DNA of 49,037 nucleotides from UMGS172 sp045587185 (GTDB lineage Bacteria; Bacillota; Clostridia; Oscillospirales; Acutalibacteraceae), in NCBI GenBank assembly GCA_045587185.1, contig JAZNBS010000022.1, positions 1 to 49,037 on the forward strand. Reading direction: 5' to 3'. Positions 40,930 through 48,127 of this stretch are shown here, piece by piece. The notes under the pieces were generated by a model. That model searched no databases and was not told the DNA's origin. It saw nothing but the letters and a program-made list of their open reading frames with translations. Every line of letters starts with the position of its first letter. Within the stretch, counting starts at the first letter, position 1. A program made the translations under genes and the position numbers.

Positions 40930-41030
40930 TGCAATAACATTTTCCGTTGCTCTCCTTTGACAACGTTGTGACTATTTAAATATTTTTTATAGTTTGGATG
41001 GTTAAGATCCTTGACCAATTGCTTATTCAT
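40926..41030 (-). CDS. Possible 34-aa peptide at the end of the GtrA operon
   Basis: ATG 41030 opens MNKQLVKDLNHPNYKKYLNS and 14 more codons, with the stop inside the arm of the terminator. The composition is basic and soluble. It overlaps the 20-codon ORF before it by 8 nt. No family recognised; could be a decayed gene end. Confidence 0.25.
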   Translation of the reverse strand: MNKQLVKDLNHPNYKKYLNSHNVVKGEQRKMLLQ

Positions 41031-41085
41031 ATAAATTTACTTTTCTTGCAAGTTTTTTCTTTAGGGGAATCATCACCATATCCAT
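41023..41085 (-). CDS. Possible 20-aa basic peptide
   Basis: ATG 41085 follows AAGGTG by 5 nt and opens MDMVMIPLKKKLARKVNLYE, ending in an ATGAATAA overlap with the next small ORF. The clear ribosome binding site lies just after the oxidoreductase stop. Unknown function; low certainty. Confidence 0.25.
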   Translation of the reverse strand: MDMVMIPLKKKLARKVNLYE

Positions 41086-41095
41086 AAATTACACC

Positions 41096-42655
41096 TTAAT
41101 TGTTTGTATTTGCTTCCTCGTGATATTCTTTTTCGGTGTTGACGATCCAGATATTTGTCTTGTCGGTCACACCGTTTTTTATGTTGTTGACCGCTTCAAA
41201 GGCGGTAGCCATTGAGTGGTCCATATTATTGTATCGGTGTTGTCCGTTTCGGCCGATGCAATAAAGGTTTTCGTATGTGTTGAGATGCTCAATAATGCTG
41301 TCCATTTCGGAATAGGTATCAAAATAGGCAGGATATGCTTTTTTGATAAGTTCTCGGTGGCTGTCAAGCACGTCTTCACGGTCAATGACACCGATTTTAA
41401 CAAGCTCACTTATTGCGAGTTCAACAGCATCTTCATCGGTCATGTTCCAAAGCTCGTCACCCTCGCGGCAGAAATACTCCAAACCGACCCAAACTGTGTT
41501 TTCGGGGTCTTTTACAAGATACGGCGACCAGTTGTTGAATACCTGAATACGACCTAACTTGACCGAGGTGTCCTGAACGTAAATCCAACAGTCGGGAACA
41601 ATGTTACCCAAGGTTTTGTAGTTGGTCTTGTTTTGCAGATTGGTCTTTTTAAGCAACAGCCCAACCGTCATAAAATCACGGAAAGGCAGACCCTTTGCGG
41701 CTTTTTTTATATTATCGGGAACACTGTTACCAAGACCGCCAACAAGTTCGTTTACAGGCATTGTTGAAATAACAATATCGCCCGAAACAATCTGTTTTTC
41801 ACCGTTTTGGTCGGTATACGTTACCGATTTTATATTGCCGTCGTCAACCTCAAAATCGGTGACCTTGCAGTTCATTAAAACATTAACGCCATTATTTTTG
41901 GCTTTGTTTAAGGCCAATTCCCACAACTGACCGGGACCAAACTTTGGGTATGAGAAACTTTCAATCAATGAGGTTTCGGTTGCTTTTTTGTTTCTGCCGA
42001 AAATTTTACGGAACATATCCTTAGTAACGGCAGTAATCGACAGCCCTTTAACTCGCTGTGCACCCCAATCAGCCGATATTTCACTTGGGTGTCTGCCCCA
42101 AAGTTTTTCGGTATAACCTTCAAAAAACATTGAGTACAAAACCTTGCCAAAGCGGTTAATGTAAAAATTTTCAAGCGAATTTTCTGGACGCTTGCGTATC
42201 TTGGCACCGATATACGAAAATCCTGCCTTGACGGTAGTGATGAGCCCCATATTTTTTAAAGTATCCCATTTTAAAGAAACGGGGTAGTCGAAAAAATGAT
42301 TTTTATAGTAAATTCTCGAAATGCGGTCACGTAAAAGCATAACCTCGTCGGATGTTTCGGGGTCAGGTCCGTTTTCTGCAAAATCCTTTTTGCGGTTGAA
42401 AGCAATGTCGTCCTTAGAGGGGGAGCCTTGCAAGGGCAACATCTCCTGCCACCAATCACGCACACGGGCATCCTTCGAGAAAAAACGGTGACCGCCGATG
42501 TCCATTCGGTTTCCCTTGTAGTTGACGGTCTGAGAAATTCCGCCAATTCGGTCGGTACATTCAAGCACAGTTATCTCATATTCGCCCGATTTGGAGAGTT
42601 CATATGCAGCGGTGATTCCTGCGGGGCCTGCACCGATTATAGTTACTTTTTTCAA
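41096..42655 (-). CDS. FAD/NAD(P)-dependent oxidoreductase, amine oxidase or UDP-galactopyranose mutase-like
   Basis: 519 aa. An N-terminal FAD-binding fold (IIGAGPAGITAAYELSKSG, with the Glu in VLECTDRIGG) is followed by NRMDIGGHRFFSKDARVRDW, a pattern of the protoporphyrinogen-oxidase/UDP-galactopyranose-mutase group. The C-terminal FAD loop is YCIGRNGQHRYNNMDHSMAT. Its TTG start overlaps the GtrA stop by 4 bp, so the two are coupled. GtrA proteins move lipid-linked sugars, hence a role in envelope glycan synthesis is likely, but the reaction is not known. Confidence 0.82.
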   Translation of the reverse strand: MKKVTIIGAGPAGITAAYELSKSGEYEITVLECTDRIGGISQTVNYKGNRMDIGGHRFFSKDARVRDWWQEMLPLQGSPSKDDIAFNRKKDFAENGPDPETSDEVMLLRDRISRIYYKNHFFDYPVSLKWDTLKNMGLITTVKAGFSYIGAKIRKRPENSLENFYINRFGKVLYSMFFEGYTEKLWGRHPSEISADWGAQRVKGLSITAVTKDMFRKIFGRNKKATETSLIESFSYPKFGPGQLWELALNKAKNNGVNVLMNCKVTDFEVDDGNIKSVTYTDQNGEKQIVSGDIVISTMPVNELVGGLGNSVPDNIKKAAKGLPFRDFMTVGLLLKKTNLQNKTNYKTLGNIVPDCWIYVQDTSVKLGRIQVFNNWSPYLVKDPENTVWVGLEYFCREGDELWNMTDEDAVELAISELVKIGVIDREDVLDSHRELIKKAYPAYFDTYSEMDSIIEHLNTYENLYCIGRNGQHRYNNMDHSMATAFEAVNNIKNGVTDKTNIWIVNTEKEYHEEANTNN

Positions 42656-43113
42656 TCGTCGTCACGCTTTCTGTAAAGGATAATCTTTTTTGAACCGAAG
42701 TTCCATACAAACACGGTTGCAGTTGTCAGAATTTTTGCCAACATATAATGTATACCAAACACACCGTCAAACAACAGCATAAGCAATTCAGTCAACATAA
42801 GGCCAATCAGTCCGACACAAAGGTAAACGGGGAATTTCACATGATGCTTTTTGTCCTTGGCGATGCCGACAAAAACGAAATGGCTTGAAAGTATGTAATT
42901 TGTAAAAAGACCGCACAAAAACGCCATAGCAACTGAATAATATTCAAAAATTCCGAGTTTTTGGTAGAAAAACCAAAGAAAACTCATATCCACCACGCTT
43001 GACAGTCCGCCGACAAAAAGATAACGGAAAAACTGAATAAACGTGTTGTGGGTCTTGGCCATAAAAAGCGCTTTAATCTTACCGTGTTTTACAAGTCGGA
43101 TAAGTTCGTGCAT
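42652..43113 (-). CDS. GtrA family membrane protein
   Basis: Putative flippase-like protein for lipid-linked sugars, 153 aa with four transmembrane segments; FFRYLFVGGLSSVVDMSFLW near residues 28-47 is the family start, and FVWNFGSKKIILYRK the end. GAGAGG 7 nt before ATG 43113. It is first in the leftward pair with the FAD oxidoreductase. Confidence 0.9.
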   Translation of the reverse strand: MHELIRLVKHGKIKALFMAKTHNTFIQFFRYLFVGGLSSVVDMSFLWFFYQKLGIFEYYSVAMAFLCGLFTNYILSSHFVFVGIAKDKKHHVKFPVYLCVGLIGLMLTELLMLLFDGVFGIHYMLAKILTTATVFVWNFGSKKIILYRKRDDD

Positions 43114-43292
43114 TTTAACATCCTCTCAGTGTTTGTGGAAATATTATAACACAAATCGTCTTAATATGGTACAATAAATTGCAAAATATATGGATTTAGG
43201 GTGATATTAACGGAAATGATTTAAAAATCGTGTGCAAAGCAACAGTTATCTGTTATAGATGGTTATTTATGAAATGGGTGTTATATACAAAA

Positions 43293-43336
43293 CAAATCCA
43301 AGACCCAAGGGCAAATACCCTTGGGTCTTGGATTTG
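43293..43336. terminator. 19-bp hairpin between the GtrA operon and the SOS-controlled gene
   Basis: CAAATCCAAGACCCAAGGG (43293-43311) pairs perfectly with 43318-43336 around a 6-nt loop. It lies 40 bp after the stop of the leftward 67-aa gene and is its likely terminator, although the T-run is weak. Confidence 0.6.
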
Positions 43337-43375
43337 GCAATAAAAGAAAGGAAGTGATGATAAAAGAATATACTT

Positions 43376-43579
43376 TCAAGCGCAGTTGCGGTCATCAAAA
43401 CGACGTGAAGACTCGTGACGGTAAATATTGCGTTTTTTGTGGGATGCTCTAATTTTTTTCTTGAAGTAAGTGATAATTTTGTCTTCAAATCTTATCAAAG
43501 TTTTTTCGTTAAAAAGCCCCCATATGATGAAAGTGGCAACGGCGATTTCCAAAACTGTGTGTAACATAAATCCAAACAT
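43376..43579 (-). CDS. 67-aa membrane protein under SOS control
   Basis: Starts MFGFMLHTVLEIAVATFIIW: one transmembrane segment (about residues 4-24) directly at the N-terminus, then a strongly basic cytoplasmic tail (YFKKKIRASHKKRNIYRHES, ending RRFDDRNCA). ATG 43579 has AAGGAG 9 nt upstream. A perfect LexA box lies 19 bp before the ATG and a consensus promoter just beyond it, so expression should rise on DNA damage. The layout resembles small SOS-induced membrane proteins that stop division (YneA, SidA, DidA) or depolarise the membrane (TisB). No sequence relation to these is visible; function inferred from regulation and topology. Confidence 0.75.
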   Translation of the reverse strand: MFGFMLHTVLEIAVATFIIWGLFNEKTLIRFEDKIITYFKKKIRASHKKRNIYRHESSRRFDDRNCA

Positions 43580-43597
43580 AACTCTCGTCTCCTTTAT

Positions 43598-43611
43598 CGA
43601 ACATTTGTTCG
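43598..43611 (-). promoter_or_regulatory. Perfect LexA (SOS) box
   Basis: On the minus strand CGAACAAATGTTCG fits the Bacillus-type LexA consensus CGAACRNRYGTTYG at all positions. It begins 8 bp after the -10 and so covers the predicted transcription start, where LexA would repress. Confidence 0.85.
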
Positions 43612-43619
43612 ATATATTT

Positions 43620-43648
43620 ATTTTAGCACAAGGTGGGCTGTTTGTCAA
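43620..43648 (-). promoter_or_regulatory. Consensus sigma-A promoter of the SOS gene
   Basis: Minus strand -35 TTGACA (43643-43648), 17-bp spacer, -10 TAAAAT (43620-43625). Such a strong promoter implies tight LexA repression when uninduced. Confidence 0.85.
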
Positions 43649-43973
43649 GGGTTTTTGAAAACTTTTTATATATGTTTTTTAAAATTTCACTCACGCTTTT
43701 CTCACCTTGTACCTATATAATACCGCAAGCCAAGTACCAAAAAAGGGACTTGAACAAAAAATATATGAATTCTTATATATTTTTTTAAATCTAATACTAA
43801 CCCGAATGAATTAATGCCACCATTACAACAATTTTACAAAGTAATATGAATCCAAAAGCCAAGAGATATTTGTTTAGTAACCTTTTAAACAGTACAAATG
43901 CAAGCAAAATGGTGCGGGCATAATTTTCAAAATCAAATCATACTATTGATTAGACTTTTTAGGAGTTGATAGT
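43649..43973. other. AT-rich intergenic stretch without genes
   Basis: No coding sequence is supported. It holds an AT-rich palindrome around 43756-43786 (AAAAAATATAT, GAATTC centre, TATATATTTTTT), which could be a terminator or a protein-binding site. It separates the SOS gene from the spoIIID remnant. Confidence 0.4.
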
Positions 43974-44126
43974 ATGAGGAACGAGGTAGAGTCCAGAGCG
44001 ACTGTTTTGGGAGAGTACATAATCGAAAACGATGCCACTGTCAGGGCCGCGGCTAAGGTGTTCAAAATCAGTAAATCAACGGTACAAACGGAAGTAACAA
44101 AATGGAATGGTTTGTGTGGATGGTGA
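43974..44126 (+). pseudogene. Truncated SpoIIID-like sporulation regulator
   Basis: AGGAG and ATG 43974 open 50 codons: MRNEVESRATVLGEYIIEND then ATVRAAAKVFKISKSTVQTE. This aligns from memory with the first 45 residues of SpoIIID (IGKYIVE..TVR..AKEFGVSKSTVHKD). The frame then diverges (VTKWNGLCGW) and stops, so the C-terminal DNA-binding part (about 35-40 residues) is lost, and the recognition helix end KSTVHKD reads KSTVQTE. SpoIIID acts in the mother cell with sigma-E. A hairpin follows. Likely a dead duplicate or a sign of lost sporulation. Confidence 0.7.
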
Positions 44127-44160
44127 GGTGATAATATAAAAGGTGCTTTTTCATAACAGT

Positions 44161-44194
44161 AAAACTCTCGCGTAAAAGTGAGGGTTTTATTTTT
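44161..44194 (+). terminator. Terminator after the spoIIID remnant
   Basis: AAAACTCTCGC (44161-44171) pairs with GTGAGGGTTTT (44178-44188) with two G-T pairs, followed by ATTTTT. Confidence 0.7.
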
Positions 44195-44248
44195 GGTTAA
44201 AATTTATAACAAATACAAGTTTTTCACAATTTTCTGCATTTTTTCTCG

Positions 44249-44277
44249 TTGACATAAATGTTTTAAAGTGGTAAAAT
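44249..44277 (+). promoter_or_regulatory. Consensus promoter of the exopolysaccharide operon
   Basis: -35 TTGACA (44249-44254), 17-bp spacer, -10 TAAAAT (44272-44277). The first clear gene starts at 44653, giving an untranslated leader of about 370 nt, long enough for regulation such as antitermination. Confidence 0.75.
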
Positions 44278-44478
44278 ACTTTATGTATGTAGAGTAGATT
44301 GGTGATATTATATTTATATGTATTTGAGGTGCGAAATCGAGGTTAAAAAACGTATTTTAATAAGAATTTGATATCATTTCTTGGTTTTAATTGTGATGTT
44401 TGGCGAAGAAATGACCTCGTATTTGGCTTATATTCATGGATTAACTCAAATGTAGAGGTCTGTCAAATTTGAAAACTT

Positions 44479-44640
44479 ATGCATATGCAACCAGTCTTTA
44501 AGGAAAATGATTCCATAAGAGTTTTGTATACATCGGTAGTTGAGCAGATTTTTAAACGCGGTTTTTGCCTGCTGAGGGATGTTAAAACGACCGATGAGGA
44601 ACAGGATATTATAATCGAAATAATCAAAAGTATGTTTTAA
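44479..44640 (+). CDS. Possible 53-aa protein in the exopolysaccharide leader
   Basis: ATG 44479 (or in-frame ATG 44485) opens a protein-like frame: MQPVFKENDSIRVLYTSVVE and later FKRGFCLLRDVKTTDEEQDI, ending 12 nt before the sugar transferase start. No ribosome binding site is visible. It may be the C-terminal remnant of a gene deleted upstream, or a small real protein. Not recognised. Confidence 0.3.
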   Translation: MHMQPVFKENDSIRVLYTSVVEQIFKRGFCLLRDVKTTDEEQDIIIEIIKSMF

Positions 44641-44652
44641 GGGGTTACATAA

Positions 44653-45282
44653 ATGTACGCAAGATACATAAAGCGTCCGATGGACTTTTTCTTGTCGCTG
44701 TGTGCGATAATAGTGCTGTCGCCAATATTTCTTGTTTTAATAATTTTAGGTGCAATAATGATGAAAGGGAATCCCTTTTTTACTCAATTACGCCCTGGTA
44801 AGGATGAAAAGATTTTCAGGCTTATTAAATTCCGCACAATGACCTGCGAAAAAGATGAAAAAGGTAATCTGCTTCCCGATGATAAAAGGCTTACAAAGTA
44901 CGGCAAATTTCTTCGTTCAACTAGCCTTGACGAACTCCCAGAACTGTTCAACATTTTAAAGGGAGATATGGCGATTGTGGGACCTAGACCTTTATTAGTT
45001 AGATATTTAGAAAGATATAACGAACAGCAAAGAAGAAGGCACGATGTTCGCCCAGGGCTTACAGGGTATGCCCAGGCATACGGAAGAAATTCTTTAACTT
45101 GGGAAGAAAAATTTGAAAAAGATGTTTATTATATTGAAAATGTTTCGTTATGGTTTGATATTAAGATAATTTTTGAAACAATAGCATCGGTTTTTAAAAG
45201 AGATGGTATTTCTTCTGAAACTTCTGCAACAATGGAAGAATTTTACGGTCCAAAAGAACCTGCTTTAAGTAAACATGAATAA
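44653..45282 (+). CDS. Undecaprenyl-phosphate sugar phosphotransferase (PglC-like)
   Basis: Initiating enzyme of polysaccharide synthesis that moves a sugar-1-phosphate onto undecaprenyl phosphate. 209 aa, the short monotopic form: an N-terminal membrane segment (FFLSLCAIIVLSPIFLVLII), the KFRTM motif, the catalytic Asp-Glu in STSLDELPELFN and the end IVGPRPLL...RPGLTGYAQ. AAGGGG is 9 nt upstream. It heads a cluster with an ATP-grasp enzyme, HAD hydrolase and two glycosyltransferases. Confidence 0.93.
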   Translation: MYARYIKRPMDFFLSLCAIIVLSPIFLVLIILGAIMMKGNPFFTQLRPGKDEKIFRLIKFRTMTCEKDEKGNLLPDDKRLTKYGKFLRSTSLDELPELFNILKGDMAIVGPRPLLVRYLERYNEQQRRRHDVRPGLTGYAQAYGRNSLTWEEKFEKDVYYIENVSLWFDIKIIFETIASVFKRDGISSETSATMEEFYGPKEPALSKHE

Positions 45283-45294
45283 GGAATAAAATTT

Positions 45295-46260
45295 ATGAAA
45301 AAAGAAATTAAAATTCTGTTTACAAGCGTTGGAAGGCGAGTAGAGTTGATTCAAGAATTTAAATCTGCTTCTAAAATGCTTGGTATAAATTTAGAAATTT
45401 ATGGTGCTGATATAACTAAAACGGCCCCTGCATTAAGCTTTTGTGACCAAATTGTAATTGTTCCGCGAATTAATGACGATTTATACATACCGACTTTGCT
45501 GAAATGTTGCAAGGAAAATCACATTGATGCTCTTATTCCGACAATTGATACCGACCTTTTGATTTTGGCTAAAAATAAAAAGGTGTTTAAGGAAATTGGA
45601 ACTGAGATTTTAGTCGGCGAAGAAGAAAAAATCGCGATATGCAGAGATAAAAGACTAACTTCTTCTTATTTTGAGTCAGTAGGCTTATTAGCCCCATATC
45701 CTGTTGATGATTATAAAAAATATTCAGCAGGTTTTCCGGCTTTTATAAAACCGAAAGACGGAAGCTCCAGTATTTTTGCTTATAAGGTGAATGATGAAAG
45801 GGAACTTGGAACTTTTGCTTCGCAGGTGCCGGATTATATTATTCAACCGTTTATTGAAGGAACAGAATATACAGTTGATGTTTTTTGTGATTTTGAGGGT
45901 AATCCAATTTATATAACTCCTCGAATTAGGCTTGCTGTGAGAGCGGGCGAAGTTTTAAAAACTAAAATTGCTCAAGATGATATAATTATTGAAGAAATCA
46001 AAAAATTGCTTGATGATTATAAACCTTGCGGTGCGATTACTGTTCAACTTATTCGTCAAAATGAAACTGGCAAGAATTATTATATCGAGATAAATCCTCG
46101 TTTTGGCGGCGGAGCTCCTCTTACTATGAAAGCAGGTGCAAATTCGGCAATAGCAGTTTTAAAACTTTTAAGCGGTGAAAATATAGGATATGAGCCAAAG
46201 GCAGCGGAACACGGTGCAATCTATTGCCGATTTGACCAGAGCATAAGGGTGATGGAATAG
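45295..46260 (+). CDS. ATP-grasp domain enzyme (carbamoyl-phosphate synthase-like)
   Basis: 321 aa. An N-terminal pre-ATP-grasp fold (ILFTSVGRRVELIQEF and a D-rich loop IPTIDTDLLILAK) is followed by the ATP-grasp domain with FIKPKDGSSSIFAYKV and the metal site in YYIEINPRFGGGAPL. Such enzymes join a carboxylate to an amine or thiol through an acyl-phosphate. Within a polysaccharide operon it may attach an amino acid to a sugar (inference). It overlaps the next gene by one nucleotide (TAGTG). Confidence 0.85.
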   Translation: MKKEIKILFTSVGRRVELIQEFKSASKMLGINLEIYGADITKTAPALSFCDQIVIVPRINDDLYIPTLLKCCKENHIDALIPTIDTDLLILAKNKKVFKEIGTEILVGEEEKIAICRDKRLTSSYFESVGLLAPYPVDDYKKYSAGFPAFIKPKDGSSSIFAYKVNDERELGTFASQVPDYIIQPFIEGTEYTVDVFCDFEGNPIYITPRIRLAVRAGEVLKTKIAQDDIIIEEIKKLLDDYKPCGAITVQLIRQNETGKNYYIEINPRFGGGAPLTMKAGANSAIAVLKLLSGENIGYEPKAAEHGAIYCRFDQSIRVME

Positions 46261-46883
46261 TGCTAGAAATAAACAAACTTTGCGATGCGAAAGATTTTCT
46301 TCTTCAAAATAAAGTTGTTATCTTTGATTTGGATGATACTTTATATCCTGAAAAAGAATATGTGAGAAGCGGTTATGCGGAAATTGCTCGAAATTTTAAA
46401 AAAATTGATGCAATGGAAGAAAAGCTATGGACTGCTTTTGAAAACAAAGAGCCAGCAATAAACTATGTTTTAGAGCAAGAGGGAATGCTTACCGATGAAG
46501 CGGTAAATTTTTGTTTGAATATTTATAGAAACCATAGTCCTAATATAGCACTTTATCCTGAGGCTGAAATACTTCTTGCATTATTAAAAGAAAAGGGTAT
46601 ACGCCTTGGTATGATTACGGACGGTAGACCTGAAGGCCAACGAGCAAAAATTAAGGCATTAGGGATTGAACAATATTTTGAAAAAATTATTATAACTGAT
46701 GAACTTGGCGGTGTTCAATTCAGAAAGCCTAATATAATGGCTTTTGTGAAAATGCATGATTACTTTAATGTTCCATATAAAGCGATGGTTTATGTTGGTG
46801 ATAATACTCAAAAAGATTTTATTGCTCCGAAGTTATTAGGAATGAACAGTGTGTATTTTAAAAATTTTGAGGGTTTATATTAG
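46260..46883 (+). CDS. HAD family hydrolase
   Basis: Phosphatase of the haloacid dehalogenase superfamily, 207 aa. Motif I is FDLDDTLYPE with the nucleophile Asp, motif II ITDGRPEGQ, motif III Lys in FRKPN and motif IV VGDNTQKDF. The GTG start at 46260 overlaps the stop of the ATP-grasp gene, suggesting coupled translation and a shared pathway. ATP-grasp-HAD pairs recur in surface glycan loci; substrate unknown. Confidence 0.85.
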   Translation: MLEINKLCDAKDFLLQNKVVIFDLDDTLYPEKEYVRSGYAEIARNFKKIDAMEEKLWTAFENKEPAINYVLEQEGMLTDEAVNFCLNIYRNHSPNIALYPEAEILLALLKEKGIRLGMITDGRPEGQRAKIKALGIEQYFEKIIITDELGGVQFRKPNIMAFVKMHDYFNVPYKAMVYVGDNTQKDFIAPKLLGMNSVYFKNFEGLY

Positions 46884-46897
46884 ATTTTTGTAGGGAA

Positions 46898-48127
46898 GTG
46901 AATAATATAAATATTTTATTTTTATCTTTGTTAGATTTTGATTCCTTAGAGGAAAGAAATATATATACTGATTTATTGCGAACTTTTCATAAGAACGGAC
47001 ACAATTTATATGTTATTTCTCCTGTTGAAAAAAGAAAAAATCAACCAACGTATATAGTTGAAAATAATAATATTTCAATATTAAAACTTCGAATTGGTAA
47101 TACACAAAAGACTAATATTATCGAAAAAGGTATTTCTACACTTGCTCTTGAATCTTTAATTAAAAGAGGCATAAAAAAATATTACTCGAATATAAAGTTT
47201 GATTTAGTTTTGTATTCAACTCCTCCGATAACATTTGCAAATGTTATTGAGTATATTAAAAAAAGAGATAATGCAAAGAGTTATCTTTTGCTTAAAGATA
47301 TATTTCCTCAAAATGCTGTGGATATCGGGATGCTTACTAAGAGCGGACCTAAATCTATACTATATAAGTTTTTTAGAAAAAAAGAGAAAAAATTATATCG
47401 CTTATCAGATTATATCGGGTGTATGTCTCAGGCAAATGTTGATTATTTAATAAAGCATAATCCTGATATTGATAAATCAAAACTGCATATTAATCCTAAT
47501 AGCTTTGAAGTTCAGGATTTTAAATTAGATAAACAAAAAAAGGAAGAAATTTATAAAAAGTATTCTATACCTGATAATGCCACAACATTTTTATACGGCG
47601 GAAATTTGGGTAAACCGCAGGATGTGCCGTTTATCATAAAATGCTTGAAAAATAATATTGATAAAGATGATAGATATTTTATAATTTGCGGAAACGGAAC
47701 GGAATTTGGAAGTCTTGAAAGGTTCGTCGAAGAAAATAATCCGAAGAATATATTGTTATTAAATTGGTTGCCTCGCGCAGAATATGAAGATTTTATTCGT
47801 GTATTTGATGTTGGCTTGATTTTTCTCGATAATAGGTTCACAATTCCGAATTTTCCATCAAGAATACTTTCTTATATGCAAGCTAAAATGCCTGTTTTGG
47901 CTTGTACTGATAGGAATACTGACATGGGAGAGATTATCCAATCGGGTGAATTCGGTTGGTGGTGCGAGAGTAATGATGAAATAGATTTCACTCAAAAGGT
48001 AGATGAAGCGATAAATTCAAATTTAACTGTTTTGGGAGAAAACGCTTTTTCTTATCTTTCAAAGCATTATACGGTTAATTTGAGTTACGAGAAAATCATT
48101 GATTGTTTTCCAAAGGAGAAAATTTGA
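46898..48127 (+). CDS. Glycosyltransferase family 4 protein
   Basis: GT-B fold glycosyltransferase, 409 aa (WbuB-like). The N-terminal half has LYSTPPITFANVIEYIKKRD and LLLKDIFPQNAVDIG; the C-terminal half has TTFLYGGNLGKPQDVPFIIK and a donor-sugar end RILSYMQAKMPVLACTDRNT. The GTG at 46898 is only 2 nt from its AGGGA. The expected start for a protein beginning NILFLSL would be codon 46907, which reads ATA instead of ATG. It overlaps the next gene by 1 nt (TGATG). Confidence 0.88.
   Translation: MNNINILFLSLLDFDSLEERNIYTDLLRTFHKNGHNLYVISPVEKRKNQPTYIVENNNISILKLRIGNTQKTNIIEKGISTLALESLIKRGIKKYYSNIKFDLVLYSTPPITFANVIEYIKKRDNAKSYLLLKDIFPQNAVDIGMLTKSGPKSILYKFFRKKEKKLYRLSDYIGCMSQANVDYLIKHNPDIDKSKLHINPNSFEVQDFKLDKQKKEEIYKKYSIPDNATTFLYGGNLGKPQDVPFIIKCLKNNIDKDDRYFIICGNGTEFGSLERFVEENNPKNILLLNWLPRAEYEDFIRVFDVGLIFLDNRFTIPNFPSRILSYMQAKMPVLACTDRNTDMGEIIQSGEFGWWCESNDEIDFTQKVDEAINSNLTVLGENAFSYLSKHYTVNLSYEKIIDCFPKEKI

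Noticed and set aside
43261..43345. 24-codon plus ORF at ATG 43270
   Set aside because: It lies almost wholly in the 19-bp hairpin and has no RBS; coding is a by-product of the stem.
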